From Bacillota bacterium (GTDB lineage Bacteria > Bacillota > Sulfobacillia > Sulfobacillales > Sulfobacillaceae), in the NCBI GenBank assembly GCA_021841025.1, contig JAKBWA010000051.1:1-54551 (forward strand): a DNA stretch of 54,551 nucleotides, written 5' to 3'. Positions 1 to 8,954 of the stretch are shown piece by piece. Within the stretch, counting starts at the first letter, position 1. Each line of letters opens with the position of its first letter. Both the position numbers and the translations under genes were made by a program. Below the pieces are notes generated by a model that worked only from the letters and a program-made list of their open reading frames with translations, searched no databases and was not told the DNA's origin.

Positions 1-66
1 AGCTAGAGTATTGACCATTATGACACCCATAACAACGCTGGTGGTTCTCACGCGTTTGTTCTTCAT
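1..66 (-). CDS. N-terminus of an exported or membrane protein (partial, runs off left edge)
   Basis: On the minus strand an ATG at 66-64 is preceded by AGGAG (complement of 75-79) at 8-nt spacing. The 22 visible codons read MKNKRVRTTSVVMGVIMVNT and on, a lysine/arginine-rich start followed by a hydrophobic run. That pattern fits a signal peptide or first membrane segment. The frame is open to base 1, so the rest of the gene lies outside the window. Function cannot be told from so few residues. The start call rests on SD spacing and the signal-like N-terminus. Confidence 0.55.
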   Translation of the reverse strand, partial: MKNKRVRTTSVVMGVIMVNTLA

Positions 67-708
67 AGTCACATCTCCTGCTTGATAGTCACGAATGAAC
101 TGATGTTATTGCAATGAAAGAAAAATGAATCTTTAATAAACTGATTGGAAGAGGTAATATTTTTAAAGTATACGGTGATCTCAACGTTTACTGCTCGTTT
201 TTGTGCACTAATGTATTGTGATCGCTGTCGATTTCTCGTGACCGCAGACTCGATTTCTTGTCTTTCAAAACTTAGTTGATAATTGCGCATTAGGGCTTGT
301 TTATTCCGGTAGTATCGAGATGGCGTCCAAGACTTTGACCCCTTCATCAGAAAGGCACTCACTACTCTGTCAATTTCATCCCTTTAGCAAGAGAGATTTC
401 GCTCTGGGTATTGCCAGGAATATCATTAAGAGAATATTGGTAATATGTGACTATATCACTCTCTTTATGTTAAAATATGGGAATAATATCAAAATGCTTT
501 GTGTCGGCTAGGAGCTTTGTTGTTTATATGCTTTTAAAGTTCTATTTTCGTTTTCAGGTTCTGCGTGGTTTAGACGCCGAAAAAATGAGATACAGAGATT
601 TTCTTTTGAGAACATATATGAGCGAGTTCGGATCAGTTTGACATTGTCGGAAAGCTAGGACAGTGTTGTTTTTGCCGAATGCAATGCTATTGAAGAGAGA
701 GAGAATGT
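67..708. other. AT-rich intergenic region between divergent genes
   Basis: About 640 bases with no convincing gene between the leftward exported-protein gene and the rightward glycosyltransferase. A 97-codon minus-strand frame (69-362) has no plausible SD and unremarkable composition, and I do not call it. A weak promoter-like pair faces right: TGACTA at 448-453 and TAAAAT at 471-476, 17 bases apart. A consensus TTGACA at 638-643 lacks a good -10 downstream. No structured RNA was recognised. Confidence 0.4.
448..476 (+). promoter_or_regulatory. weak sigma-A-like promoter candidate upstream of the glycosyltransferase
   Basis: TGACTA (448-453) and TAAAAT (471-476) are separated by 17 bases in an AT-rich stretch. 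This would give a leader of about 230 bases before the start at 709. The -35 match is poor, so this is only a candidate. Confidence 0.25.
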
Positions 709-1902
709 ATGCAAGTAATTCTTGTAGGGCCATTGCCACCGCCAGGATTTGGCCCGCAAAGGGTCACCCAAACTTTACTTAAGGCCGGAGCTCCCTGGAT
801 CCATTTCCGGCATGTGGATGTGTCGTCAGATTCCCGATCTATTCAGGGACCAGGGAGTAGTGGTAATCGGCTGCAAATGATAAAACACATGGCCCAAGTG
901 GGTTGGGCTTTGTGGACACAAAGACAGGAATCCAAAATTGTTCATTTGCCGCTGTCTTTGTCCCGCAAGACGATACTGCATGATGTAGTACTTATTCGCC
1001 TGGCGGCACTGCTTCATTACCGCACTGTTGTGCAATTTCATGGAGCAGAGTTTTTAAGATTTTATTGGTCATTGCCTTTTCGCTCCAAGATTTTGCGGGC
1101 TTTGGAGTCCCTCGACGTTTTGTTGATTCCTGACAAAAGCATGATTAAACAATTTCCCTTTGTTAATGAGAGTCGAATCCAGATCGTGGCCTATCCCGTG
1201 CCAGAAAATTGGGTAATGGCATGGCCCTCGTTGCCCCCGCTTGTTCCAGCTAAAGAGAACTCACAACCGTTGGTCATTTTACATGTCAGTTGTTGGTCAA
1301 TGGAAAGGAATATGGAGGAGTTGTTTGAAGCCCTTCGACTGTTGGGAACTGCGAAAAAGTGGGAACTTCACCTCGCCAGGCAAGTTGAGGGTAATGGACA
1401 GCATAATGCAGCATACAGCTGGGATAAGACTCACGAGATTATTCAAAGGTACCAATGGGAAGAACGCGTCTACTGCCATGATGTGCTCACGGACGACGAT
1501 AAAGTTTCTCTCTTTGCTGAGTGCCATGTGCTTGTTTTGCCTTCATATTGGGAAGCCGTGCCCACTATCGTACTGGAAGCGATGTACGCAGGTCTTGCCG
1601 TCATAGCGGGTAAGGGCGAAGGAACGTTGGGATCGTTGATTTCTTCGGAGTTTCTGTATGATCGGGGCAATGGGGAACAATTAGCAGACAGATTAAGGCG
1701 GCTTACTGGCGAAAAAGCACGTGTTGTCGGGCAACGTAACCGCAGAATAATGGAGCGCGGTTACTTGCCGCAACAGGTGATTCCTCTGCTGCTTCGTGTT
1801 TATGAAAGCTTGGAGCCTGGAATCCCCATGTCCCAAAAACTGAGAGTTATTAGACCAGGAAAGAAGACCAAAGCGACAAGAAACAAGAAGGCGAAGTTCT
1901 AA
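709..1902 (+). CDS. glycosyltransferase family 1 / GT4-like (GT-B fold)
   Basis: A 397-residue protein that looks like a nucleotide-sugar-dependent glycosyltransferase. The N-terminal half has the GT-B opening MQVILVGPLPPP and a buried VVQFHGAEF strand. The C-terminal half carries the donor-site pattern LVLPSYWEAVPTIVLEAMYAGLAVIAG (split here as LVLPSYWEA and VPTIVLEAMYAGLAV, about residues 279-302), where the E-x7-E arrangement of GT4 enzymes is visible. The last 25 residues are very basic (RPGKKTKATRNKK), which could bind membrane or be a tail. It stands alone, with no polysaccharide cluster beside it. Acceptor and sugar cannot be inferred. The start has only an AG-rich SD. Confidence 0.85.
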   Translation: MQVILVGPLPPPGFGPQRVTQTLLKAGAPWIHFRHVDVSSDSRSIQGPGSSGNRLQMIKHMAQVGWALWTQRQESKIVHLPLSLSRKTILHDVVLIRLAALLHYRTVVQFHGAEFLRFYWSLPFRSKILRALESLDVLLIPDKSMIKQFPFVNESRIQIVAYPVPENWVMAWPSLPPLVPAKENSQPLVILHVSCWSMERNMEELFEALRLLGTAKKWELHLARQVEGNGQHNAAYSWDKTHEIIQRYQWEERVYCHDVLTDDDKVSLFAECHVLVLPSYWEAVPTIVLEAMYAGLAVIAGKGEGTLGSLISSEFLYDRGNGEQLADRLRRLTGEKARVVGQRNRRIMERGYLPQQVIPLLLRVYESLEPGIPMSQKLRVIRPGKKTKATRNKKAKF

Positions 1903-2030
1903 AATGCGTAGCAATGTAAAGGGGCAAAATTATAACTGGGCCGCGGTTAAACCTGAGCACGGTGCCAGACTGGCTCAAATGGAATAATATTTTTTCGTGA
2001 CTCCCGACCCCCGCCGTGCCCACCCGCTAT

Positions 2031-2060
2031 TTGACAAAAACGCAGAACTGCCAGTAACAT
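2031..2060 (+). promoter_or_regulatory. putative sigma-A promoter for the exported protein at 2177
   Basis: TTGACA (2031-2036) is a perfect -35 and is followed after 18 bases by TAACAT (2055-2060), a partial -10. It sits about 115 bases before the chosen start of the downstream gene. The region shows no other structure. Confidence 0.4.
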
Positions 2061-2176
2061 TATTGTGGATGAATGGAGTACGTGGTTTACTGTAGCGCAG
2101 TAGTTTGCAGGTTGCGGACGGCCTTTACTCCAGTGCTGATGCTAGAGCTTTTTTGAGCAAGGGTGAGAAAGACGAC

Positions 2177-2776
2177 ATGAACACACAAAGTATGGGTTTT
2201 GTCATCGGTGTTGCCGCCTTATTGACAGTGGGCGGATTGTTTATGCCTCAAACCACGTCTTTGGGACAAAACATCACAGAAGCCCACGTGACTGGCTGGC
2301 AAGGGGAATACGAAAGCGATATCCATGCTTTCAAACTGCGCATGGAAACAGAAAACCCTCAGACGACAGTGGTTGTTTCCATGAATCCATTGCCTATGAA
2401 GGATTTTCCCATTCATAAAGGCGCAAACTGGTTTACGCCTTTGGATACGGCTTTGCCAATGCGAGATGCCATGGCGAAAGATCCGCACTTACTTGACCAA
2501 GCTTTAGGAACGCGAAATAATGTCTTTACTCCGTTCACGCCCTTCCCGGGAAGTCCGGTGTCCTATAGTGCGGGCATGCTGAAAAAACTGGCTCAAAATC
2601 ATATTAACCCCGACCAGTTTGGGGGACCTGATATTCCGCCGGGCTCTGTGCCTCTGTCACACCTGCCAGGTGGCGTTCTTCAGATTGATACGTTAACCAA
2701 CGCAAACACATTAAAGCAATGTGAGCCCGGGCAAATGCCGCCCGAACTCACGATGTTACGGCATAAATATGGTTAA
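2177..2776 (+). CDS. exported hypothetical protein
   Basis: The frame is open from a TTG at 2105, but the ATG at 2177 fits better: AAGGGTG lies just upstream and the protein then opens with a short polar stretch and a hydrophobic segment (GFVIGVAALLTVGGLFM, about residues 7-23), like a signal peptide or anchor. The mature part of about 170 residues is rich in Pro, Asn and Thr, with one Cys near the C-terminus. I recognise no domain. It converges with the membrane-protein gene on the other strand, leaving only 8 bases between their ends. Confidence 0.6.
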   Translation: MNTQSMGFVIGVAALLTVGGLFMPQTTSLGQNITEAHVTGWQGEYESDIHAFKLRMETENPQTTVVVSMNPLPMKDFPIHKGANWFTPLDTALPMRDAMAKDPHLLDQALGTRNNVFTPFTPFPGSPVSYSAGMLKKLAQNHINPDQFGGPDIPPGSVPLSHLPGGVLQIDTLTNANTLKQCEPGQMPPELTMLRHKYG

Positions 2777-2784
2777 CCGTGATT

Positions 2785-3165
2785 TTACGACTTTACAGCC
2801 GTGGACGCGCCGATTTCGGCTAAAACCATTGCGACAACCATAATGATGAGATGGGCAATGCCCGAAGCACTACTGGTTGTTGAGAAGAATAGCCCCACAA
2901 CCCCGCCGATAATCATGAGTATGGCTGCAGCCCACAACGATCCAATGCCTTTCGACTTATATCGGCCTAAAGAAATCGCCAGAAACCATATAACAACGGC
3001 TACAATGAGGCCGGCCGCAATGTGAACGTCGAGGGTCACGACTGTGAAATGAAAAATGTGAAGCATATTGCCTAGCCCTAGCAAAAGAGCTATGAGAAAA
3101 GCCACACGCATAATCATGATGTTGAATTTTACTCCGGCCGCTTTTGTGGAAGGTCTGTCCGCCAT
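2785..3165 (-). CDS. small four-helix membrane protein of unknown function
   Basis: A 126-residue protein with about four hydrophobic helices (near residues 18-36, 43-65, 76-94 and 101-121) and a short cytoplasmic-looking N-terminus. AAGGAG lies 7 bases before the ATG. It lies 27 bases after menA in the same direction, so it is probably the last gene of the men operon. Charged residues are few apart from an RYKSKG loop between helices 2 and 3. I cannot assign a family. A role at the membrane alongside MenA or the quinone pool is a guess from position only. Confidence 0.65.
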   Translation of the reverse strand: MADRPSTKAAGVKFNIMIMRVAFLIALLLGLGNMLHIFHFTVVTLDVHIAAGLIVAVVIWFLAISLGRYKSKGIGSLWAAAILMIIGGVVGLFFSTTSSASGIAHLIIMVVAMVLAEIGASTAVKS

Positions 3166-3192
3166 TGTGTACTCCTTTATCAGGGGATTTAT

Positions 3193-4059
3193 TCACAACA
3201 ATAGTCCAATTGTCAGTAAAATGCCAACCAGAACATGAATGCGGCCTGCTATAGGTACCGCTTTAGGCAGCATTTCTGTTTGGCGCAATGAAGCTAGGCT
3301 TTTGACTGCTATGGGTAGAGCAAGCCAGATCAACAGCGCTGTTGTAGGCAGCATTCCCAAAAGTGCCATTGCGCTTACCCAAAGGAAGACGACACCGACC
3401 AGAACATTCAAGGCGATAAAGCCTCTGTGTCTTCCTAGGACTATGGGCAATGTACGTCGGCCATGTTTGAGGTCTTTGGTATAATCTCGCAAGTTGTTGG
3501 CCAGCAAAATGGTGGCCACCGAGAGGCCAACAGGAATCGAAAGCCAGAATCCATTGGCCGTTATCACGTCAGCGGCTGCGAATTGCGTAGACAGAACCTC
3601 AATGGGACCCATAATAATGGCAACCAAAAATTCTCCAAAAGGTGTAGAGGACACAGGATGAGATGTGCCGGTGTAAATGAATCCGGCCATTATGCCTAAT
3701 AAACCCATGGCTAATAGCAGTGGCCCTCGAAAGGCCACCAGAATTAGTCCCAACACCAGGGCCAAACCGTAAATCGCAAGCGCCCACACCCACACGACTC
3801 TCGCTGGGACGGCACCGGAGACGATAATGCCGCCGATGCCTAATGATTGTTCGTCATCGAGACCACGCGTGTAGTCAAAATACTCATTGAGCATATTGGC
3901 ACCAATTTGCATTAAAAAGGCAATGAGCAAGATATCAACCCATGCCCACAACGAGAAATGTCCCGAGATGATGGCCAAGGCACCTCCTATGAACAGCGGT
4001 ACCACTGTAGCCATTAGGGTCGGGGGACGGCTGACTTTAAAAAAACTTGTCCATGTCAT
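3193..4059 (-). CDS. menA: 1,4-dihydroxy-2-naphthoate polyprenyltransferase (MenA)
   Basis: Membrane prenyltransferase of the UbiA family that attaches the polyprenyl chain to 1,4-dihydroxy-2-naphthoate, giving demethylmenaquinone. Both Asp-rich Mg-diphosphate sites are visible: N58-EYF-D62 with D68/D69, and NNLRDYTKD at about 188-196. Eight or nine hydrophobic helices cover the 288 residues, the usual family length. GAGG precedes the ATG. It is sixth in a men operon, 36 bases after menE, and this context separates it from other UbiA-family members. Confidence 0.93.
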   Translation of the reverse strand: MTWTSFFKVSRPPTLMATVVPLFIGGALAIISGHFSLWAWVDILLIAFLMQIGANMLNEYFDYTRGLDDEQSLGIGGIIVSGAVPARVVWVWALAIYGLALVLGLILVAFRGPLLLAMGLLGIMAGFIYTGTSHPVSSTPFGEFLVAIIMGPIEVLSTQFAAADVITANGFWLSIPVGLSVATILLANNLRDYTKDLKHGRRTLPIVLGRHRGFIALNVLVGVVFLWVSAMALLGMLPTTALLIWLALPIAVKSLASLRQTEMLPKAVPIAGRIHVLVGILLTIGLLL

Positions 4060-4095
4060 GGATTTTACCTCGCTTGCTTGATTCGATAATCACTC

Positions 4096-5559
4096 TCATA
4101 ATAATTCATGATAAGCACCATTCTGCCAAAGTCTTAGTAGCTCAACCCGCTTTAATTTACCACTAGCCGTTCTCGGCAAGGAATCAGCGAGATAGTAAGC
4201 AATGGGGCGTTTTATCGCGGACAGATGGTGCTGGGCCCAGTCTAAGCATTGTTGGCGATTCAAATCTGATTCTTTAACTAACATAATGATGGGTACTTGT
4301 CCCCATTCCTCATCATCTACTGGAAGCACTCCGGCATCATGAATTAAGGGATGAGACATAAATACCCGTTCAATTTCAACGGGTGAGATATTTTCTCCGC
4401 CGCGAATAATCAGGTCCTTTTGACGATCCATAACGGTCAGACTGCTATTTTCATTCAGATAGCCAATATCTCCTGTTCTAAGCCATCCTTGCCAGAAAGT
4501 TTCACGGGTACTTTGCGAGTTACGCCAATACCCTCTGAATACGGTTGGCCCCTGAACCAAGATTTCTCCAATTTTTTCGCTCTCTTGAGTAATGTGTCCC
4601 TCTGTTAAGATGGCGATCTGTGTAGGATATATTGGATACCCTGCGCTGCTGTTGTTGTTATTCCCGTGCGGCAATTGCGTTACAATCTGAGAACTCGTTT
4701 CCGTCAAGCCGTAAGTGAGGACCACAGGTAAGTTACAGGAGAGCGCCTGACGGACGATAGAGGGGGAAGGCGGGGCCCCGCCAAGCAATATGAGACGCAA
4801 GGAAGTGGGAAAGCTTTCGCAACTTTGCAACAGCCGATACAACATGGTTGGCACCAGGGACACTAATGAAATGGGATAGCGTGCCCATATCGCCAAAATC
4901 TGTTCAGTATCAAAACGGGGAAGAAGCACAATGCCGCTGCCGGTAATCACACTGCGAAACAGGATAGAGAGCCCGCCAATATGAAATAGGGGCATGACAT
5001 GCAGCCACAAATCTGCTGCGTTAGTTCCATTGTGAATAGCACTATAGACAGCACTAGAGAAGATGTTGCCTGACGATATTAAAGCGCCTTTAGGACGTCC
5101 GGTCGTTCCTGAAGTGTACATCAGGCATTGAATATCATCCAGACTTATGGCTCTGGGCGGATATAACGGCTCTTCTACGAGATTATGCCATAAGGCTTCT
5201 AGGGAAAACGACTGGACAAGAGAGCTGCCCTCTGGTGTTGGTGCGATTAAAACCCAGGGATCCGCGTCTTGTATAAGAGCGGTCCTGTCATCTGGTGATA
5301 ACCGGGGATTGATGGGAACCAAAACCGTTCCCAAGCGGTTGAGTGCATGAATAGTCGCAATCATTTTCATGGTTGATTCGGCCAATACCGCGACACGCTG
5401 ATTCTTTCGGATTCCCCAACGGAATAGCCGGCTGGCGAGTTGGCCCGCGTAGCGGTCCAGCTGACGAAACGACCAAGATTCCTGACCGTCGGTTAAGGCC
5501 AAACGGTCAGGAGAGAGTTGTGCTTGTACTGATAACCAGTCTGGAATACTAGGACTCAT
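4096..5559 (-). CDS. menE: 2-succinylbenzoate-CoA ligase (MenE)
   Basis: ANL-superfamily adenylating enzyme that activates o-succinylbenzoate to its CoA thioester. The P-loop YTSGTTGRPKG is at 148-158. TYGLTETSS is near 310, the hinge motif TGDIGYL near 388, RGGENISPVEIE near 408, and the C-terminal catalytic lysine region SGKLKR near 470. At 487 residues it has normal length. It starts just after menB (6-base gap) with no clear SD, so translation is probably coupled to menB. Operon position favours MenE over other acyl-CoA ligases. No menC, the gene for the enzyme that makes its substrate, is present in the window. Confidence 0.93.
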   Translation of the reverse strand: MSPSIPDWLSVQAQLSPDRLALTDGQESWSFRQLDRYAGQLASRLFRWGIRKNQRVAVLAESTMKMIATIHALNRLGTVLVPINPRLSPDDRTALIQDADPWVLIAPTPEGSSLVQSFSLEALWHNLVEEPLYPPRAISLDDIQCLMYTSGTTGRPKGALISSGNIFSSAVYSAIHNGTNAADLWLHVMPLFHIGGLSILFRSVITGSGIVLLPRFDTEQILAIWARYPISLVSLVPTMLYRLLQSCESFPTSLRLILLGGAPPSPSIVRQALSCNLPVVLTYGLTETSSQIVTQLPHGNNNNSSAGYPIYPTQIAILTEGHITQESEKIGEILVQGPTVFRGYWRNSQSTRETFWQGWLRTGDIGYLNENSSLTVMDRQKDLIIRGGENISPVEIERVFMSHPLIHDAGVLPVDDEEWGQVPIIMLVKESDLNRQQCLDWAQHHLSAIKRPIAYYLADSLPRTASGKLKRVELLRLWQNGAYHELL

Positions 5560-5565
5560 AAGTGA

Positions 5566-6384
5566 CTATGGCAAACGCGGAAATTTAGAAAAGTCCGGGG
5601 TTCGCTTTTCCAAAAACGCGTTTTTTCCTTCCTTAGCCTCCTCTGTCATGTAATAAAGCATCGTGGCATTCCCGGCTAGCTCCTGGAGCCCGGACAAGCC
5701 GTCTGTGTCTGCATTGAATGCCGATTTTAGAAAGCGGATGGCAATAGGACTCTTAGCTAATATTTCCTGGGCCCACTGCACCGTTTCCTCCTCAATGCTG
5801 TCTAATGGAACGACAGTGTTGACCAATCCCATATCCAGGGCTTCTTGAGCCGAGTATTGACGGCATAGATACCAAATTTCCCGCGCCTTCTTATGTCCGA
5901 CGATCCGAGCCAGAAGAGCAGCGCCGTATCCGGCATCAAAGCTGCCCACCTTGGGTCCGGTTTGGCCAAAAATGGCATTATCAGCCGCGATGGTCAAATC
6001 ACAGACGATATGGAGAACATGTCCCCCGCCAATGGCATAACCTTTGACCATGGCAATGACCGGTTTAGGCAACGCACGTATTTGCTTTTGCAAGTCTAAA
6101 ACATTGAGACGGGCAATCCCTTCATTATCTACATACCCGCCTTCGCCGCGGATGCGCTGATCACCCCCCGAACAAAATGCTTTGTCTCCTTGACCGGTTA
6201 GGATCGCGACACCAATGTTGGGATCATCTCTGACGATATTAAACGCGTCCGACAACTCAAATAAGGTCTGGGGGCGGAAAGCATTTCGAACTTCAGGACG
6301 ATTAATCGTGATCTTAGCTATGCCTTCATGTTCTTCCAAGATGACATCTGAGTACTCTTTGCGCAATGTCCACTGAATAGCCAA
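5566..6384 (-). CDS. menB: 1,4-dihydroxy-2-naphthoyl-CoA synthase (MenB)
   Basis: Crotonase-fold enzyme that closes the second naphthoquinone ring. The oxyanion-hole pattern [10 protein letters not shown] (about 71-80) and the family signature [14 protein letters not shown] (141-154) are both present. The serine-Phe-Asp segment is the characteristic MenB catalytic region, and the QTG form matches the bicarbonate-using type known from family studies. The start is TTG at 6384 with AGGTGAGGTGATC upstream, a strong SD. Length 272 residues is typical. It lies between menH (6-base gap) and menE (6-base gap). Confidence 0.95.
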   Translation of the reverse strand: MAIQWTLRKEYSDVILEEHEGIAKITINRPEVRNAFRPQTLFELSDAFNIVRDDPNIGVAILTGQGDKAFCSGGDQRIRGEGGYVDNEGIARLNVLDLQKQIRALPKPVIAMVKGYAIGGGHVLHIVCDLTIAADNAIFGQTGPKVGSFDAGYGAALLARIVGHKKAREIWYLCRQYSAQEALDMGLVNTVVPLDSIEEETVQWAQEILAKSPIAIRFLKSAFNADTDGLSGLQELAGNATMLYYMTEEAKEGKNAFLEKRTPDFSKFPRLP

Positions 6385-6390
6385 GAAAGA

Positions 6391-7236
6391 TCACCTCACC
6401 TTTATAGTGTGTAAAAACGTTGTGACTGCTGCCAAAAATTGTTCTGGTTGCTCTAAGTGCACCGCGTGTCCCGCGTTATTAATGGTCATGAATTCGCTGA
6501 AGGGCAGTTCTTCATGTAATTGGCGTCCAATTCTCACGAACTTTTCATCGTCCTGGCCCGCAATGATGAGTGTGGGAGCCCGGCAATCACGAAGAATAGG
6601 CCATAGGGATGCCTGGCTTCCCGTGCCTGCCGCTCTGAGACTTTGGGCCAGACCATGAGGTGCATGGCTCAAGCGGATTTTCCGTTCACGTTCTATGACG
6701 ACGGAAGGGAGTCGCGATTGTGTGGAAAACAGGGGAATATTGCTCCAATACTCCACAAACCAGGCCAAGCCGCGAGATTCAATCTCGTCAGCCAAGAAGT
6801 TATCTCTTTGCCTTCTGGCCATCTGCTCCTCAAAGTTGGCGATGCCAGCCGTTGAACTTTCCAAGATAAGAAAATCCAGTAGTCCCTCGTTGTATAGCGC
6901 TGTATGCAATGCTAAACGGCCACCCATGGAATAGCCTAATATACCGGCATGATGTATGCCAAGTTCCAGAAGAAGGGCTTTCATGTCTTGTGCCGTTACG
7001 CTCATGGTCATTTCTTCGGGATTTGCCGAGACAAAGCTGTTCCCATGGCCCGGCAAATCGGGGGCGATAAGACGGTAGTTCGGGAGAAAGGCGGGCATAA
7101 GAGGTTCCCAGGATACCCGGCTGCCTGTAAATCCGTGAAGCAGCAATAGAGCTGGATTAGCGGGATCGCCTGCCAGATCAATGTGATAACTTCGGTTATT
7201 GCCAACCATGATCTGCATGGAGTTTATGGCAACCAT
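6391..7236 (-). CDS. menH: SHCHC synthase-type alpha/beta hydrolase (MenH)
   Basis: Alpha/beta-hydrolase-fold lyase that removes pyruvate from SEPHCHC to give SHCHC. It shows the HGFTGS oxyanion region, the nucleophile elbow GYSMGGR, the acidic AGQDDEKF segment and the late GHAVHLEQP histidine. The frame opens at 7260 (TTG), but the ATG at 7236 is preceded by AGGAAGAAGGG at ideal spacing and leaves a 14-base gap after menD, so I start there (281 residues). True MenH proteins are hard to separate from other hydrolases by sequence, and the operon position decides the call. Confidence 0.87.
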   Translation of the reverse strand: MVAINSMQIMVGNNRSYHIDLAGDPANPALLLLHGFTGSRVSWEPLMPAFLPNYRLIAPDLPGHGNSFVSANPEEMTMSVTAQDMKALLLELGIHHAGILGYSMGGRLALHTALYNEGLLDFLILESSTAGIANFEEQMARRQRDNFLADEIESRGLAWFVEYWSNIPLFSTQSRLPSVVIERERKIRLSHAPHGLAQSLRAAGTGSQASLWPILRDCRAPTLIIAGQDDEKFVRIGRQLHEELPFSEFMTINNAGHAVHLEQPEQFLAAVTTFLHTIKVR

Positions 7237-7250
7237 TTTTACCCTTCTTC

Positions 7251-8954
7251 CTAGCTCCAAATCGTACTGTGATGACTAACGTTCTCTTTCCGGCTGGGTG
7301 TCACCCATTCCAAGATCCGCAATCCCTTGATTGTCAGCAATTCGTTCATTGCTTGCCGCAATTCGGCCAAAGAGCTCACTCGTTTGTAGGCTGCTCGATA
7401 CAATAAGGCAGCATGCTCAAAACTTAGCCCGTGCGGGGTGCCAAACAGTGCTTCGAATTCTTGGTTTTCGAGCTGACTCTGGGGCAGAAAAGAGAAGATG
7501 CCGCCGCCATCGTTGTTGATGATAATCACTAAAACGTTGAGATGGTATTTGGCTGCAGCAAATAAACCATTCATGTCATGATAGAAAGCCAGATCACCCG
7601 TGATTAAGATTGTCTGCGCCAAAGGGGTTATGGCAGCAATTCCCATCGCGGTGGAGACAATCCCATCGATGCCGTTAGCCCCCCGATTTCCCCAAAAGCG
7701 AAGGGAAATGTGAGGATTCTGGGTATAACTGTCCAAATCCCTAACGGGCATGCTGTTGCTGACAAATACCTCGGCAGAACCTATATCTTTTAACCAATCA
7801 CTAAGATGATAGTACAGGTAAGGTTCTGATGCGTTATCTGGCTCTTTCAGTTTCGCATCGAAGAGGCGGAGCGTGACTTGATGTTGTTCCTGCCAAAACG
7901 AATACCAGTGGGTATCCGGTTCGATCGAACACCGGCCTAGGCCTTCGGACAAGGCCTTAAGCACGTCCGGAATCCGACCTTCAATAACCCGCCCCATCTG
8001 AAGTTGCGGTTCACGGTAACTGTTTTCGCCGTCAATGGCGTAGATCCAGCAATCCTTAGTATAAAGATTGAGCGCCTTGGAAGTCATCGGGGCTCCCAAA
8101 CGAATCACGCATTCTGCTTGAGGCACGTTCTGTCCATTACCCCTGAGCAATGCATCATAAGTTCCTATGATCCGCTCATCGAGACCCCGAATATTGGACA
8201 ATGGGTCGGCAAAGACAGGCCAACTGAGTCTTTGCGAGATCTCCATGATGGGGTCTACGGCTTGGCGCATGGTCCCGGGGCCGACTAAGATTAAACCTCG
8301 GTGAAATTGAGATAGGGAGTGCACAATTTCCGTGATGTCCTCTTTGTCGACCTGCGGAACAGCTGGAGCCAGGCGTTTTTGTGTCTGAAACCCCCAGGAC
8401 TTCGGAACCGGTTCGATTAACAAGGGTTCTCGAAAGGGAAAATTCAGATGAACGGGTCCTTTGGGTTCTTCGGTGGCATAGTGCACAGAGCGGCCAGCAG
8501 TGATCCAGGCAAATCGGTTGAGCTCCTGGCTACCATTAGTTATGGGCATGTCCTGAAACCATTTTGCATGAGTTCCATAAAGAGCGACTTGATCGATGGT
8601 TTGGCTGGCCCCGGAATCGCGCAGTTCAGGAGGACGATCGGCGGTCAAGACTATGAGAGGGACATGGCCCCAAAAAGATTCGACAACAGCCGGAAGAAAG
8701 TTGGCCGCGGCAGTGCCGGAAGTGGAAAGAAGAATGATTGGCCGGCCACTTGCCTTAGCCATGCCCAGGGCAAAAAATGCAGCAGAACGCTCGTCGACCA
8801 AAACGTAAGTCTCGATTTGTTCATGACGCTGTAATGCCAGTGCAAGCGGTGTTGACCGTGAGCCTGGACAAATGACGGCGCATTTCGCACCGTGATGGTA
8901 CAGCCCATCCACGAAAGAGGACAAATACCATGCCACGTCTTCAGAGTGAGACAT
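7251..8954 (-). CDS. menD: SEPHCHC synthase (MenD)
   Basis: Thiamine-diphosphate enzyme that joins 2-oxoglutarate (as succinic semialdehyde) to isochorismate, the first committed step to menaquinone. The N-terminal CPGSRSTPLALAL motif (about 29-41), the active-site region RGANGIDG and the ThDP/Mg site around GDLAFYHDMNG with NNDGGGIF are all visible. Length 567 residues is normal. Its ATG shares one base with the menF stop (TAATG), indicating coupled translation. Confidence 0.95.
   Translation of the reverse strand: MSHSEDVAWYLSSFVDGLYHHGAKCAVICPGSRSTPLALALQRHEQIETYVLVDERSAAFFALGMAKASGRPIILLSTSGTAAANFLPAVVESFWGHVPLIVLTADRPPELRDSGASQTIDQVALYGTHAKWFQDMPITNGSQELNRFAWITAGRSVHYATEEPKGPVHLNFPFREPLLIEPVPKSWGFQTQKRLAPAVPQVDKEDITEIVHSLSQFHRGLILVGPGTMRQAVDPIMEISQRLSWPVFADPLSNIRGLDERIIGTYDALLRGNGQNVPQAECVIRLGAPMTSKALNLYTKDCWIYAIDGENSYREPQLQMGRVIEGRIPDVLKALSEGLGRCSIEPDTHWYSFWQEQHQVTLRLFDAKLKEPDNASEPYLYYHLSDWLKDIGSAEVFVSNSMPVRDLDSYTQNPHISLRFWGNRGANGIDGIVSTAMGIAAITPLAQTILITGDLAFYHDMNGLFAAAKYHLNVLVIIINNDGGGIFSFLPQSQLENQEFEALFGTPHGLSFEHAALLYRAAYKRVSSLAELRQAMNELLTIKGLRILEWVTPSRKENVSHHSTIWS

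Noticed and set aside
69-362. 97-codon minus-strand ORF in the left gap
   Set aside because: No SD, low-complexity AT-rich composition and no recognisable pattern. It ends directly before the SD of a better-supported leftward gene start.
1241-1606. 121-codon ORF inside the glycosyltransferase gene
   Set aside because: Shadow frame. The main frame has clear GT-B motifs over the same bases.
2768-2780. GGTTAACC palindrome between convergent genes as a terminator
   Set aside because: Only 8 bases, no loop and no T run; too weak to call.
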